The notes: generated by a model from the sequence alone, not told the origin. Positions 1-5,792 are shown, counted from the first letter of the stretch. The stretch: DNA of 12,995 bases from an uncultured Ruminococcus sp. (GCA_937901485.1 CALGTT010000183.1:1-12995), one strand, 5' to 3'. Made by a program: numbers and translations.

Positions 1-1
1 G

Positions 2-49
2 ACGACCAGCGAAAATATCAGCATGTACAACAAATACGGGAATTCATAA
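2..49 (+). CDS. 3' end of an unidentified CDS (partial)
   Basis: The reading frame starting at base 2 is open from the window edge to a TAA at 47-49 and gives a C-terminal tail, TTSENISMYNKYGNS. A strong intrinsic terminator starts 7 bases after the stop, which supports this being the true end of a gene. The tail is too short to identify. Because the next gene downstream is phage baseplate-like, this could be the end of another phage structural or tail gene, but that is inference from position only. Confidence 0.5.
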   Translation, partial: TTSENISMYNKYGNS

Positions 50-56
50 AGAGGGT

Positions 57-90
57 GGAGCCGCACAAAACTGTGCGGCTCCGATTTTTT
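57..90 (+). terminator. Intrinsic terminator of the upstream partial gene
   Basis: An 11-bp perfect stem (57-67 with 72-82, GGAGCCGCACA and its complement) has a 4-base loop and is followed directly by GATTTTTT. It lies 7 bases after the preceding stop codon. This is a textbook rho-independent terminator. Confidence 0.9.
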
Positions 91-97
91 GGGAATG

Positions 98-125
98 GTT
101 GCACAAAAACGTGCAACTTTTTCTT
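98..125 (+). terminator. Second terminator-like hairpin
   Basis: A 7-bp stem (98-104 with 111-117, GTTGCAC/GTGCAAC) has an A-rich loop and is followed by TTTTTCTT. It comes 8 bases after the first terminator, giving tandem terminators that should isolate the next gene from upstream readthrough. Its loop and stem core resemble the first one (GCACAAAA in both), so it may be a duplicated terminator. Confidence 0.65.
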
Positions 126-161
126 GTATCTGTCCCTTTTACAGCGGGAGACCGCTGACTT

Positions 162-175
162 CATTTTGCAAAATG
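162..175. repeat. 14-bp perfect palindrome before the baseplate-like gene
   Basis: CATTTTGCAAAATG at 162-175 is a perfect palindrome ending at the Shine-Dalgarno (AAGGAG, 177-182) of the gene starting at 191. Just upstream, 142-157 forms a 6-bp hairpin with a GAGA tetraloop. Either could be an operator or shape the translation start. No convincing promoter was found between the tandem terminators and the gene. Confidence 0.4.
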
Positions 176-190
176 GAAAGGAGCAGAATT

Positions 191-886
191 ATGGTACTGA
201 AAGCCATCGGGAAATACATTGATACACTGCCGATCAATGACCTGCTTTCACAGGAAGAAGTGCTTGCGGACAGCGTGGTGTTCGAGGTCGGACGCTTTTA
301 CAATGGCTACGATCTGGCAGAATTCACATTTTTCATGCGCGGTGTAACGGAGTCCCACGGAGAAACGCAGACGGAGCTGACAATGGAGGTACAGGACGAG
401 GTACTGCGCCTCTGCTGGAAGATCGGCGGCAGCTTTACCGCGGAGGCTGGCAGGCTTTCGCTGGATCTGTACGGCTGTCTGTATGCCGCAGATGCAGAGC
501 CGTCGGTGGAAGCCCCCGAAGCGGTGATCCGCTACCAGCTGCCGCCCGTGCAGGTGCGTGCACTTCCGGAAAGCGAGGGGATTCTGGACAGTCAGAGCTA
601 CACAGAATTTCTGCTGGAGGTCAGGGCAGCTGCCAATGACGCGATCGAAATGATCGAGCAGGCGCAGGCAGAGTTTGCGGAAAGCATTCCGGACTATGAC
701 GCGGCACTGGCTGCTCTCAGCCAGACGGTCACACATCTGGATGCAAAGGTGACGGAGCTTGAAACACGCGTGGCAGATCTGGAAACGCGCATGACGGGTG
801 TAAAGCCCGTTGTTTCGATCACGCAGAGCGCATTTGAGGCATTGGAAGAACCCGATCCGGATACGCTGTATGTGGTGACGGGGTAA
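191..886 (+). CDS. Phage baseplate/tail-like structural protein (BppU-like N-terminus)
   Basis: A 231-aa protein. The start at 191 is chosen because AAAGGAG (176-182) lies 8 bases upstream; an earlier in-frame ATG at 89 sits inside the terminator region and has no ribosome site. Residues 1 to about 115 look like the Ig-like N-terminal domain of phage baseplate upper proteins, with a run of beta strands around residues 42-95. Residues about 140-165 are helical. Residues 169-204 form heptads typical of a trimeric fibre coiled coil (VTELETRVADLETR). The last 27 residues (ITQSAFEALEEPDPDTLYVV) match the short C-terminal segment common in phage minor structural and tail-fibre proteins. The inferred role is a structural part of a phage or phage-like tail, bridging baseplate and receptor-binding tip. 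No other phage genes are visible in the window, so this may be the last gene of a prophage or tailocin cluster lying to the left, or a remnant. Confidence 0.7.
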   Translation: MVLKAIGKYIDTLPINDLLSQEEVLADSVVFEVGRFYNGYDLAEFTFFMRGVTESHGETQTELTMEVQDEVLRLCWKIGGSFTAEAGRLSLDLYGCLYAADAEPSVEAPEAVIRYQLPPVQVRALPESEGILDSQSYTEFLLEVRAAANDAIEMIEQAQAEFAESIPDYDAALAALSQTVTHLDAKVTELETRVADLETRMTGVKPVVSITQSAFEALEEPDPDTLYVVTG

Positions 887-1188
887 TAGGGGGAAGGGAT
901 TATTGAAAAGTCTTTTTTGTTTCTGCGTTCGCAGAAAGGAAAGCAAATAAAACCGAAAAGTAAGGGGAGTTTTTTGCAAAAAACTCCCCCTCTCAAAAAA
1001 ACAGTCCACCGGACTGTTTTTTTGATTCACCCCTGAAAAAAGCGACGGCTTTTAGGAGATTTCGCTCACTGCGGTGAGCGACAAGGGGACTCCGTCCCCT
1101 TGACCCCTGCCAGCCTTTTGAAAAAGGCTGGACCGAAAACTTTTCAGCCGCCTGCGGCGCGATCGCCGATCGCTTTTCGACAAACAGA
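887..1188. repeat. Hairpin-array intergenic region
   Basis: There is no credible gene in this stretch, but it holds a dense series of inverted repeats. These are 920-937 (TTTCTGCG/CGCAGAAA), 964-989 (perfect 26-bp palindrome), 998-1020, 1062-1081 (TCGCTCAC/GTGAGCGA), 1083-1101 (AAGGGGAC/GTCCCCTT), 1110-1131 (10-bp stem), 1147-1158 and 1159-1173 (GCGATCG/CGATCGC). The run from about 1083 to 1140 resembles the GC-rich repeated intergenic units I associate with Oscillospiraceae genomes; that link is recollection, not a search. The segment CTTTTAGG with flanking GCGA also recurs near 8930. Confidence 0.6.
998..1023 (+). terminator. Terminator downstream of the baseplate-like gene
   Basis: A 10-bp stem (998-1007 with 1011-1020, AAAACAGTCC/GGACTGTTTT) has a 3-base loop and is followed by further Ts. 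It should end transcription from the baseplate-like gene. The A-run on the 5' side makes it work on the minus strand as well. Confidence 0.8.
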
Positions 1189-1222
1189 GAGGACGATGCC
1201 ATACCGCACCGTCCTCTTTTTC
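1189..1222. terminator. Terminator between convergent units
   Basis: GAGGACG (1189-1195) pairs with CGTCCTC (1210-1216), followed on the plus strand by TTTTTCTT. It lies directly after the stop of the minus-strand decarboxylase. On the minus strand the stem is followed by TCTGTTTGTC, a poorer T-tract, so it is probably used in both directions with better function on the plus strand. Confidence 0.65.
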
Positions 1223-2557
1223 TTACCCCTTTTCCACCATGCACGCAGCCGTTTCCAGCCCGTATTCCCCCATCAGGTCAAGCCATTCACGCGTCAGCAC
1301 CTCGCCGCTGACGGCGATCGGAACTGCCGGCGGACAGGGGACTTGTACAGGCCCGCAGATGCGCCCCTCTGCCCGTGCAAGCGGCACGCGCTCCCATGCG
1401 GACAGTGCCGCTGTGCGCATGTCACACGCCGCAGACATCGGCGGCGGCAGAACGGGCACGGGGCGCGGCGGCTTGGGTGTGCACTGCCGCAGTGCACGCG
1501 AAAGCTGCGCGAATTCTGCCTCCGTCATCACGGGCGAAAGCAGAAGCACCAGAAAGCCTGCGTCCTCATATTCGCATTCCACGCCCAGCGCACGCAGCTG
1601 TGCCGCAAGATCGTGCCCGTCCACGGCGATCGTCAGATGCAAAGGTTCTGTGCCGATGAAGCGGTATTTCCCCGAAAGCTCCTGCCGCAGAGCGTCCGCG
1701 CGTTGCGCACAGCGCGGGATCTCCTCACGTCCGCGCGTTTCCAGATACGCCGTGCAGCTCTCCAGCGACTGCATGATAAGATAGGAGGGGCTTGTCGAGC
1801 CGAACATCTGCATGTCGCTTTTCAGAAGCGGTACTTCCTCCGGTCTGCGGCAGTGCAGAATCGCTGCACCTGTCAGCGCGGGCAGAAGCTTGTGCGCGGA
1901 ATCACAGCAGTAGTCCGCCCCCAGTGCCATCGGATGGCGGTTTTCCGGCAGGAACGGCAGATGCGCACCGTGCGCATTGTCCACCAGAAGCGGCGCGTCC
2001 TGCGCGTGACAGAGCCTTGCAAGCTCCGTGATGTCCTGCTGATTGCCCAGATAATCGGGCGAGGTCACATATACACACGCCTGCGCCCCCGTCCGCCGTA
2101 CCTGCCGGATGGCTTCGGCGAAATCCTCTGGCGCGTATTCCCCCGAAATGATGCCGCCGCTGCGCGGAAATACCCAGCGCACCTCCAGCCCCAGCAGGAT
2201 GCAGGCGTTGAGGAATGCACGGTGCACCGTCCGTGCCGCGACCACCACGCGCCCCTGCGCACGCATCCGCGCCAGCATCGCCTGAATGCAGAGCGTCGAG
2301 CCGCCCGCGCTCCAGCAGCAGGCAGGACTCCCGTACACCGCCGCCGTGCGCTCCTCTGAACGGCGCAGGATGCCGTCCGCTTCAAATAAACTGTCCGCAC
2401 CCGCGATCTCCGTAATGTCCCACGCATACGCGTCCGCAGGCAGACCGCATTCCGGCAGAGCGCGTCCCTTGTGCCCCGGCATGTGTGCGCGGAGTGCGCC
2501 GCTTCCGGCATAGTTTTTCAGATAATTGCTCAAAAATAAAGGATGATTTTTGTGCAT
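1223..2557 (-). CDS. Orn/Lys/Arg decarboxylase family PLP enzyme
   Basis: A 444-aa fold-type I PLP enzyme of the prokaryotic ornithine/lysine/arginine decarboxylase family (Bacillus SpeA/YaaO type), expected to make a polyamine or its precursor (cadaverine, putrescine or agmatine) in the cytoplasm. Visible marks: HMPGHK at 25-30; glycine-rich cofactor loop SAGGST at 83-88; DNAHGAH at 193-199, whose Asp contacts the pyridine nitrogen; SAHKLLPALTGA at 220-231 with K223 as the Schiff-base lysine; and a C-terminal PPAVPIAVSGE segment at 409-419 typical of the family. At 444 aa it is somewhat shorter than the roughly 480-490 aa usual for this subgroup, with the C-terminal domain compressed. The ATG at 2557 has AAGGGGG about 13 bases upstream, a slightly long spacing. 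The substrate cannot be told from sequence. The gene looks more GC-rich than its neighbours. It stands alone, divergent from the SOS-type operon, whose -35 element abuts its ribosome site. Confidence 0.88.
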   Translation of the reverse strand: MHKNHPLFLSNYLKNYAGSGALRAHMPGHKGRALPECGLPADAYAWDITEIAGADSLFEADGILRRSEERTAAVYGSPACCWSAGGSTLCIQAMLARMRAQGRVVVAARTVHRAFLNACILLGLEVRWVFPRSGGIISGEYAPEDFAEAIRQVRRTGAQACVYVTSPDYLGNQQDITELARLCHAQDAPLLVDNAHGAHLPFLPENRHPMALGADYCCDSAHKLLPALTGAAILHCRRPEEVPLLKSDMQMFGSTSPSYLIMQSLESCTAYLETRGREEIPRCAQRADALRQELSGKYRFIGTEPLHLTIAVDGHDLAAQLRALGVECEYEDAGFLVLLLSPVMTEAEFAQLSRALRQCTPKPPRPVPVLPPPMSAACDMRTAALSAWERVPLARAEGRICGPVQVPCPPAVPIAVSGEVLTREWLDLMGEYGLETAACMVEKG

Positions 2558-2575
2558 CTTTTTTCTTTAACCCCC

Positions 2576-2604
2576 TTGACAAATTGGTCATTTTGTTGTA
2601 GAAT
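2576..2604 (+). promoter_or_regulatory. Sigma-A promoter of the SOS-type operon
   Basis: TTGACA (2576-2581), a 17-base spacer, and TAGAAT (2599-2604) form a near-consensus vegetative promoter. The predicted start is near 2611, inside or next to the first LexA-type box. The -35 adjoins the ribosome site of the divergent decarboxylase gene. Confidence 0.85.
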
Positions 2605-2611
2605 AATAACA

Positions 2612-2625
2612 AGAACATTTGTTCT
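2612..2625. promoter_or_regulatory. LexA-type SOS box 1
   Basis: AGAACATTTGTTCT contains GAAC-N4-GTTC with dyad symmetry, the core of the Gram-positive LexA/DinR box (consensus CGAACRNRYGTTYC). It begins 8 bases after the -10 hexamer, covering the predicted transcription start, an ideal place for repression. The two outer bases deviate from the consensus CG/CG. Confidence 0.7.
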
Positions 2626-2674
2626 ATATGCATACGCCGCCAGCCACCAATGCATCGGAGCAATGTTTTTAGCC

Positions 2675-2709
2675 GGAAATCACTAAACCTTTAGCGATTT
2701 CCTTTCTTT
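2675..2709 (+). terminator. Terminator-like hairpin in the SOS operon leader
   Basis: GGAAATC-A-CTAAA (2675-2687) pairs with TTTAG-C-GATTTCC (2690-2702) with a single A/C mismatch, then TTTCTTT follows. It lies within the 155-base leader between the two LexA boxes, about 50 bases before the first start codon. It could attenuate the operon or end a short leader RNA of about 100 nt. An upstream pair of ATGCAT copies (2628-2633, 2650-2655) could form another hairpin in the same leader. Confidence 0.45.
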
Positions 2710-2721
2710 ACACATCAAAAC

Positions 2722-2735
2722 CGAACATATGTTTC
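2722..2735. promoter_or_regulatory. LexA-type SOS box 2
   Basis: CGAACATATGTTTC fits the Bacillus-type LexA consensus CGAACRNRYGTTYC at every position. It lies 10 bases before the ribosome binding site of the 70-aa gene. A weak promoter (TTTACA 2706-2711, 16-base spacer, TATGTT 2728-2733) would overlap the box, so this site may control a second start downstream of the leader hairpin, or act as a roadblock. Confidence 0.75.
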
Positions 2736-2759
2736 AAATCGTATGAGGAGGCGATTTTC

Positions 2760-2972
2760 ATGCAGAATTTAGTGAAAGAGTACGAATGGAGCGCGACACG
2801 GCTTCAGGGCAGGATCATGCAGCTGAACAAGGCACTGCGCGAGGACGATTGTCTGGGCAATCAGGAACGGGACATGCTTCTGCTGCGCCGCAACCTGCTG
2901 ATGGCAGAGCGCGTGGAGCTGCTGCATGACATCGAACAGATGCAGGCACGCAGCTGGAAAGCGGGATGCTAA
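2760..2972 (+). CDS. Small helical/coiled-coil protein, first gene of the SOS-type operon
   Basis: A 70-aa protein of unrecognised family. GAGGAGG (2745-2751) with an 8-base spacer makes the ATG at 2760 secure. The sequence is almost wholly charged amphipathic helix: residues about 8-30 and 35-62 have heptad-like leucine spacing (MLLLRRNLLMAERVELLHDI), suggesting a helical hairpin or coiled coil. There is no signal peptide or membrane segment. Its stop (TAA 2970-2972) touches the ATG of the sigma-region-4-like gene, so the two are almost certainly translated together. A partner or anti-factor role for the downstream DNA-binding protein is possible but unsupported beyond the coupling. Confidence 0.8.
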   Translation: MQNLVKEYEWSATRLQGRIMQLNKALREDDCLGNQERDMLLLRRNLLMAERVELLHDIEQMQARSWKAGC

Positions 2973-3293
2973 ATGGCGTACCGCGTCACAGACCATGCCT
3001 TAGAATTCAACCGGTACTTTGTTCAGGAGATCCTCGGAGAACCGAACACCAATGAACACCATCTGGAGCTTGCACAGCGTGCATTGCGTGATATATTGGA
3101 GCAGGATCTGACCGACCGCCAGAGGGAGATCCTGCTGCACTACTACTATCAGGGAAAGACCGAACCGGAGATCGCACAGGAGCTTGGTGTGAACAAGTCC
3201 ACCATTTCGCGGACGCTCGACCGCGCCAAACAGCGCATCCGCAAGCACCTGCGCTTCTACTTTGACTACACGGATTTCTGCCTGAAAGGCTGA
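2973..3293 (+). CDS. Sigma-70 region 4-like helix-turn-helix protein
   Basis: A 106-aa protein. Residues 46-95 form a sigma region 4-type helix-turn-helix: LTDRQREILLHYY, then TEPEIAQELGVNKSTISRTL (recognition helix around 74-85), then a basic tail RAKQRIRKHL. The N-terminal 45 residues are helical and there is no recognisable sigma region 2, so this is not a full sigma factor. It may be a region-4-only activator or a split sigma, a kind common in phages and Clostridia. The ATG directly follows the previous stop (TAAATG) with only a weak ribosome site, pointing to translational coupling. Two LexA-type boxes upstream suggest induction by DNA damage. A link to phage or tailocin gene control is inferred from the SOS boxes and the nearby baseplate-like gene. 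Confidence 0.82.
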   Translation: MAYRVTDHALEFNRYFVQEILGEPNTNEHHLELAQRALRDILEQDLTDRQREILLHYYYQGKTEPEIAQELGVNKSTISRTLDRAKQRIRKHLRFYFDYTDFCLKG

Positions 3294-3325
3294 TATCGGG
3301 CATTCTGCTGAAAGGAGGAGAATGC

Positions 3326-3360
3326 CAATAAAAAGAGCTTTCGTCCCACCCGAAAGCTCT
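3326..3360 (-). terminator. Minus-strand terminator after the tRNA-Gln trailer
   Basis: A 10-bp stem (3334-3343 with 3351-3360, AGAGCTTTCG/CGAAAGCTCT) has a 7-base loop. Read on the minus strand it is followed by TTTTATT; on the plus strand there is no T-run directly after it. It is therefore oriented to end transcription from the tRNA-Gln promoter, giving a primary transcript of about 420 nt. Confidence 0.75.
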
Positions 3361-3446
3361 CTACATATTTTATCATGCACCGTGCAGACAGCCCCGCCAT
3401 CCCGTCATTCCTCGTCTGCCCGAAAGCGTCCGCGCTTTATACCCAT

Positions 3447-3502
3447 CAGAAACCTTGCTCGCGAAACAGCAAACCACCGTCACTGCTTCGCTCCCAAACG
3501 CG
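3447..3502 (-). repeat. Dispersed GC-rich repeat, copy A
   Basis: The 22-bp block 3447-3468 (CAGAAACCTTGCTCGCGAAA and two more bases) recurs exactly at 3589-3610 and, with two mismatches on the other strand, at 8951-8972. The block TTCGCTCCCAAACGCG (3487-3502) recurs inverted near 8918-8933. The middle between the two blocks differs from the other copies. This is a modular intergenic repeat rather than a gene. Confidence 0.75.
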
Positions 3503-3580
3503 CTCAACAGCGCGGCTGTCGCGCCCACATACTTTATACTTTCCATAAGCTTTGTGCCGCTTGCCACAGGCAAAGGCACA

Positions 3581-3667
3581 TTGCGGTTCAGAAACCTTGC
3601 TCGCGAAACAAGAACCCGCCGCTGACAGAACACGTTACAAACGCGTCTGCCAGCGCGGGCTCCGCGC
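3581..3667 (-). repeat. Dispersed GC-rich repeat, copy B, abutting tRNA-Gln
   Basis: The 30-bp block 3638-3667 is the exact reverse complement of 8896-8925 (30 of 30), and 3581-3610 matches 8951-8980 on the opposite strand with about 2 differences over 29 bases. The blocks are separated by 27 unrelated bases here and 25 in copy C. The repeat ends exactly at the base before the tRNA CCA. The sequence 3650-3670 is a perfect 9-bp hairpin (CCAGCGCGG/CCGCGCTGG) that includes the tRNA CCA. There is no coding potential in 3294-3667 beyond antisense shadows. Confidence 0.85.
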
Positions 3668-3742
3668 TGGTTGGAGTAGCTGGATTTGAACCAGCGAATG
3701 ACGGAGTCAAAGTCCGTTGCCTTACCGCTTGGCTATACCCCA
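3668..3742 (-). tRNA. tRNA-Gln (anticodon UUG)
   Basis: Read on the minus strand, the 75-nt gene folds as a full cloverleaf: acceptor TGGGGTA/TACTCCA (one G-T), D stem GCC/GGC with the loop AAGCGGTAA, anticodon stem ACGGA/TCCGT with loop CTTTGAC (anticodon TTG), T stem GCTGG/CCAGC with TTCAAAT, discriminator A and an encoded CCA. The U1-A72 pair and sequence are typical of bacterial tRNA-Gln. It is a single tRNA with its own promoter and no neighbouring tRNA. Confidence 0.97.
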
Positions 3743-3756
3743 TTCGACTATGCATA

Positions 3757-3785
3757 AGTATACCATATTTCTGCACTTTTGTCAA
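3757..3785 (-). promoter_or_regulatory. Promoter of tRNA-Gln
   Basis: On the minus strand TTGACA (3780-3785), a 17-base spacer and TATACT (3757-3762) form a near-perfect sigma-A promoter. The predicted start is about 8 bases before the mature tRNA 5' end at 3742, as expected for a tRNA needing RNase P trimming. Confidence 0.9.
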
Positions 3786-3960
3786 GGGATGAAGCAAGAG
3801 AAAAATCGGACTCACCTTTTCCGCTGCACAGCATAAACTATAACTGGAAGAAAAAACATCTGCACAAACCGATTAAATCCCATGTGCACGGTCATACTAA
3901 AACCAAGAAGTAAAACAGTCAACGGGGATCAGATGCCCCTGAATGCAAAGGAGTGTTCGT

Positions 3961-4305
3961 ATGTCAGTGAAACGAGGCGAAATCTATTATGCGGATCTTA
4001 GCCCTGTTGTCGGCTCTGAACAAGGCGGTATCCGTCCGGTACTTATTGTACAGAATGATGTCGGCAACCGCCACAGTCCGACCGTTATTGCGGCTGCCAT
4101 TACCAGCCGGCTCGATAAAGCCAAACTGCCGACGCATATCTCTCTCAATGCCGCCTCCTGCGGCTTGCAGAAAGACAGCATCGTCCTGCTGGAGCAGATC
4201 CGTACCATTGATAAAAAACGACTCAAGGACAAAATGGGTGCGCTCGACAATTCTGCTATGCATCAGGTCGATAATGCGCTGTCCATCAGCTTTGGTCTGC
4301 AATAA
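3961..4305 (+). CDS. mazF: MazF/PemK-family mRNA interferase toxin, no adjacent antitoxin
   Basis: A 114-aa MazF (EndoA/NdoA-type) sequence-specific endoribonuclease, the usual length for the family. VKRGEIYYADLSPVVGSEQG at 3-22 and RPVLIVQND at 25-33 are the family signature. R25 and T48 (AAITS) correspond to the catalytic Arg and Thr of Bacillus EndoA, so the enzyme looks intact. The start at 3961 is set by AAAGGAG (3947-3953) with a 7-base spacer; the in-frame ATG at 3943 lies in front of that site. In Bacillus and most Clostridia an antitoxin gene of ribbon-helix-helix type precedes mazF. Here the 200 bases between the tRNA promoter and mazF have no ORF of that size, so the toxin stands alone and any antitoxin must be encoded elsewhere. 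No convincing promoter was found. A terminator follows 4 bases after the stop. Confidence 0.93.
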   Translation: MSVKRGEIYYADLSPVVGSEQGGIRPVLIVQNDVGNRHSPTVIAAAITSRLDKAKLPTHISLNAASCGLQKDSIVLLEQIRTIDKKRLKDKMGALDNSAMHQVDNALSISFGLQ

Positions 4306-4309
4306 TCCG

Positions 4310-4346
4310 AAAGGACGGTGCGAAAATGCGCCGTCCTTTCTTGTTG
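4310..4346 (+). terminator. Terminator of mazF
   Basis: A 12-13 bp stem (4310-4322 with 4327-4339, AAAGGACGG/CCGTCCTTT plus inner pairs) has an AAAA loop and is followed by CTTGTTG. The strong stem immediately after the stop codon supports a monocistronic mazF, though the T-tract is imperfect. Confidence 0.8.
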
Positions 4347-4414
4347 AAAGAGTCTTCTTTTCTTAGGGTTAGCAAAACAGAATTGCCCCCGAGTCCCGCT
4401 TTTTCAACAGAACG

Positions 4415-4450
4415 AGACTGCCGTATGACAACATACAGCAGTCTTTTCGC
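4415..4450. terminator. Terminator of enolase (bidirectional)
   Basis: A 13-base stem (4415-4427 with 4432-4444, AGACTGCCGTATG/CATACAGCAGTCT, one wobble/mismatch) has a 4-base loop. It lies just downstream of the eno stop. On the plus strand it is followed by TTTT; on the minus strand by CGTTCTGTTG, so it may serve both converging directions. Confidence 0.65.
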
Positions 4451-4455
4451 ATTGA

Positions 4456-5712
4456 TCAGCACCCGTTCCCCATGACATTCTCCTCGATCCTCAGCAGCCT
4501 GTTGTACTTCGCCACGCGCTCCGTTCTGCATGGCGCACCGGTCTTGATCTGTCCGGCGTTGAGCGCAACTGCAAGGTCGGCAATGGTCGTGTCCTCCGTT
4601 TCTCCCGAACGGTGTGAAATGACCGTCGCAAAACCGGCACGCCTTGCCATGCGGATGGCATCGAGCGTTTCCGATACGCTGCCGATCTGGTTGAGCTTGA
4701 TGAGGATCGCGTTGCCTGCCTTCTCCTTGATGCCGCGTTCCAGACGTTCTGTGTTCGTCACAAAAAGATCATCCCCCACAAGCTGCACCTTACCGCCAAG
4801 CTTTGCCGTCAGCTTCTGCCAGCCTGCCCAGTCCTCCTCATCCAGTGCGTCCTCAATGGAAATGATCGGGTACTTCTCTGCAAGCTCCTCCCAGTGCGCG
4901 ATCAGCGCGTCCGTGGTGAACTGCCTGCCGCTTTTCGGCATGACGTACAGATCGGACTTCTTGTCCTTCTTCCACTCGCTCGATGCCGCATCCAGTGCAA
5001 GCCGGAACTGCTCGCCTGCCTTGTAGCCCGCACGCTCCACTGCTTCCAGAATGAGCCGGATCGCCGTTTCGTCACTTTCCAGATCCGGCGCAAAGCCGCC
5101 CTCATCCCCTACGGATGTGGAAAGTCCGCGCTCCTTCAGGATCACCGCAAGGCTGTGGAATACCTCCGTGCACCAGCGCAGCCCCTCCGAAAAACAGCAC
5201 GCCCCCACGGGCATGATCATGAACTCCTGCACATCCATGTTGTTTGCCGCATGTGCGCCGCCGTTGAGAATGTTCATCATCGGAATGGGCATTACCCTGC
5301 CGCTGACTCCGCCCAGCCAGCGGTACAGGGGCATTCCGTGGGATGCCGCCGCTGCCTGCACACAGGCAATGGATACGGCAAGGATCGCATTCGCGCCGAA
5401 TTTCGACTTGTCCTTTGTGCCGTCCGCCTGAATCATTGCCGCGTCAACGGCATAGATATCGTCCGCATCCATGCCGCAGAGGACTTTGGCAATGTCGGTG
5501 TTCACCGCCTTGACCGCCTTGCTGACACCTTTGCCGCCGTAGCGGGACTTGTCCCCGTCACGCAGTTCGAGTGCCTCGTAGACTCCCGTGGATGCGCCGC
5601 TGGGAGATGCACCGCGTCCGAGTGTGCCGTCCGCAAGCAGCACCTCCGCCTCCACTGTGGGATTGCCCCTCGAATCTATGATCTGTCTGCCGGTTACTCT
5701 GATGATCTTCAT
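4456..5712 (-). CDS. eno: Enolase (phosphopyruvate hydratase)
   Basis: A 418-aa enolase, converting 2-phosphoglycerate to phosphoenolpyruvate in glycolysis; cytosolic, Mg-dependent. The start at 5712 is set by AAAGGAG with a 7-base spacer and by the conserved N-terminus MKIIRVTGRQIIDSRGNPTV; longer in-frame extensions are not enolase-like. Visible residues: flexible loop SPSGASTG at 36-43, E204 in VGDEGGFAPDL as general acid, Mg ligands D241, E287 and D314, K339 as base in the signature ILIKLNQIGSVSET (336-349), and SHRSGETEDTT at 366-376. All appear intact and the length is near the usual 420-435. The gene is monocistronic, divergent from the XRE regulator at 5910, and is not clustered with other glycolytic genes in this window. 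Confidence 0.98.
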   Translation of the reverse strand: MKIIRVTGRQIIDSRGNPTVEAEVLLADGTLGRGASPSGASTGVYEALELRDGDKSRYGGKGVSKAVKAVNTDIAKVLCGMDADDIYAVDAAMIQADGTKDKSKFGANAILAVSIACVQAAAASHGMPLYRWLGGVSGRVMPIPMMNILNGGAHAANNMDVQEFMIMPVGACCFSEGLRWCTEVFHSLAVILKERGLSTSVGDEGGFAPDLESDETAIRLILEAVERAGYKAGEQFRLALDAASSEWKKDKKSDLYVMPKSGRQFTTDALIAHWEELAEKYPIISIEDALDEEDWAGWQKLTAKLGGKVQLVGDDLFVTNTERLERGIKEKAGNAILIKLNQIGSVSETLDAIRMARRAGFATVISHRSGETEDTTIADLAVALNAGQIKTGAPCRTERVAKYNRLLRIEENVMGNGC

Positions 5713-5792
5713 ACCATCGCTCCTTTCGGTTTTACGAATAGTGTGTGCAGATTTGTGCAGTATATACGATGAAAGCGTTCTGTTTTTTAAGG

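Noticed and set aside
1100..2359. A 419-codon plus-strand ORF opposite the decarboxylase
   Set aside because: It is rich in Arg, His and Cys with no recognisable domain, lies antisense to a clear PLP enzyme, and owes its length to high GC. Its first 100 codons cross the hairpin array.
3447..3667. The spaced repeats as a CRISPR array
   Set aside because: There are only two copies 120 bases apart, with differing content between them and a third copy 5 kb away inverted. There is no regular spacing and no cas gene.
3322..3792. A 156-codon plus-strand ORF with AAAGGAGG just upstream, inside a hairpin loop (3299-3326)
   Set aside because: It runs through the minus-strand terminator, two repeat copies and antisense to tRNA-Gln; the GVAGFEPANDGVKVRCL part is the familiar false translation of an antisense tRNA. 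Ribosome-site spacing is only 3 bases.
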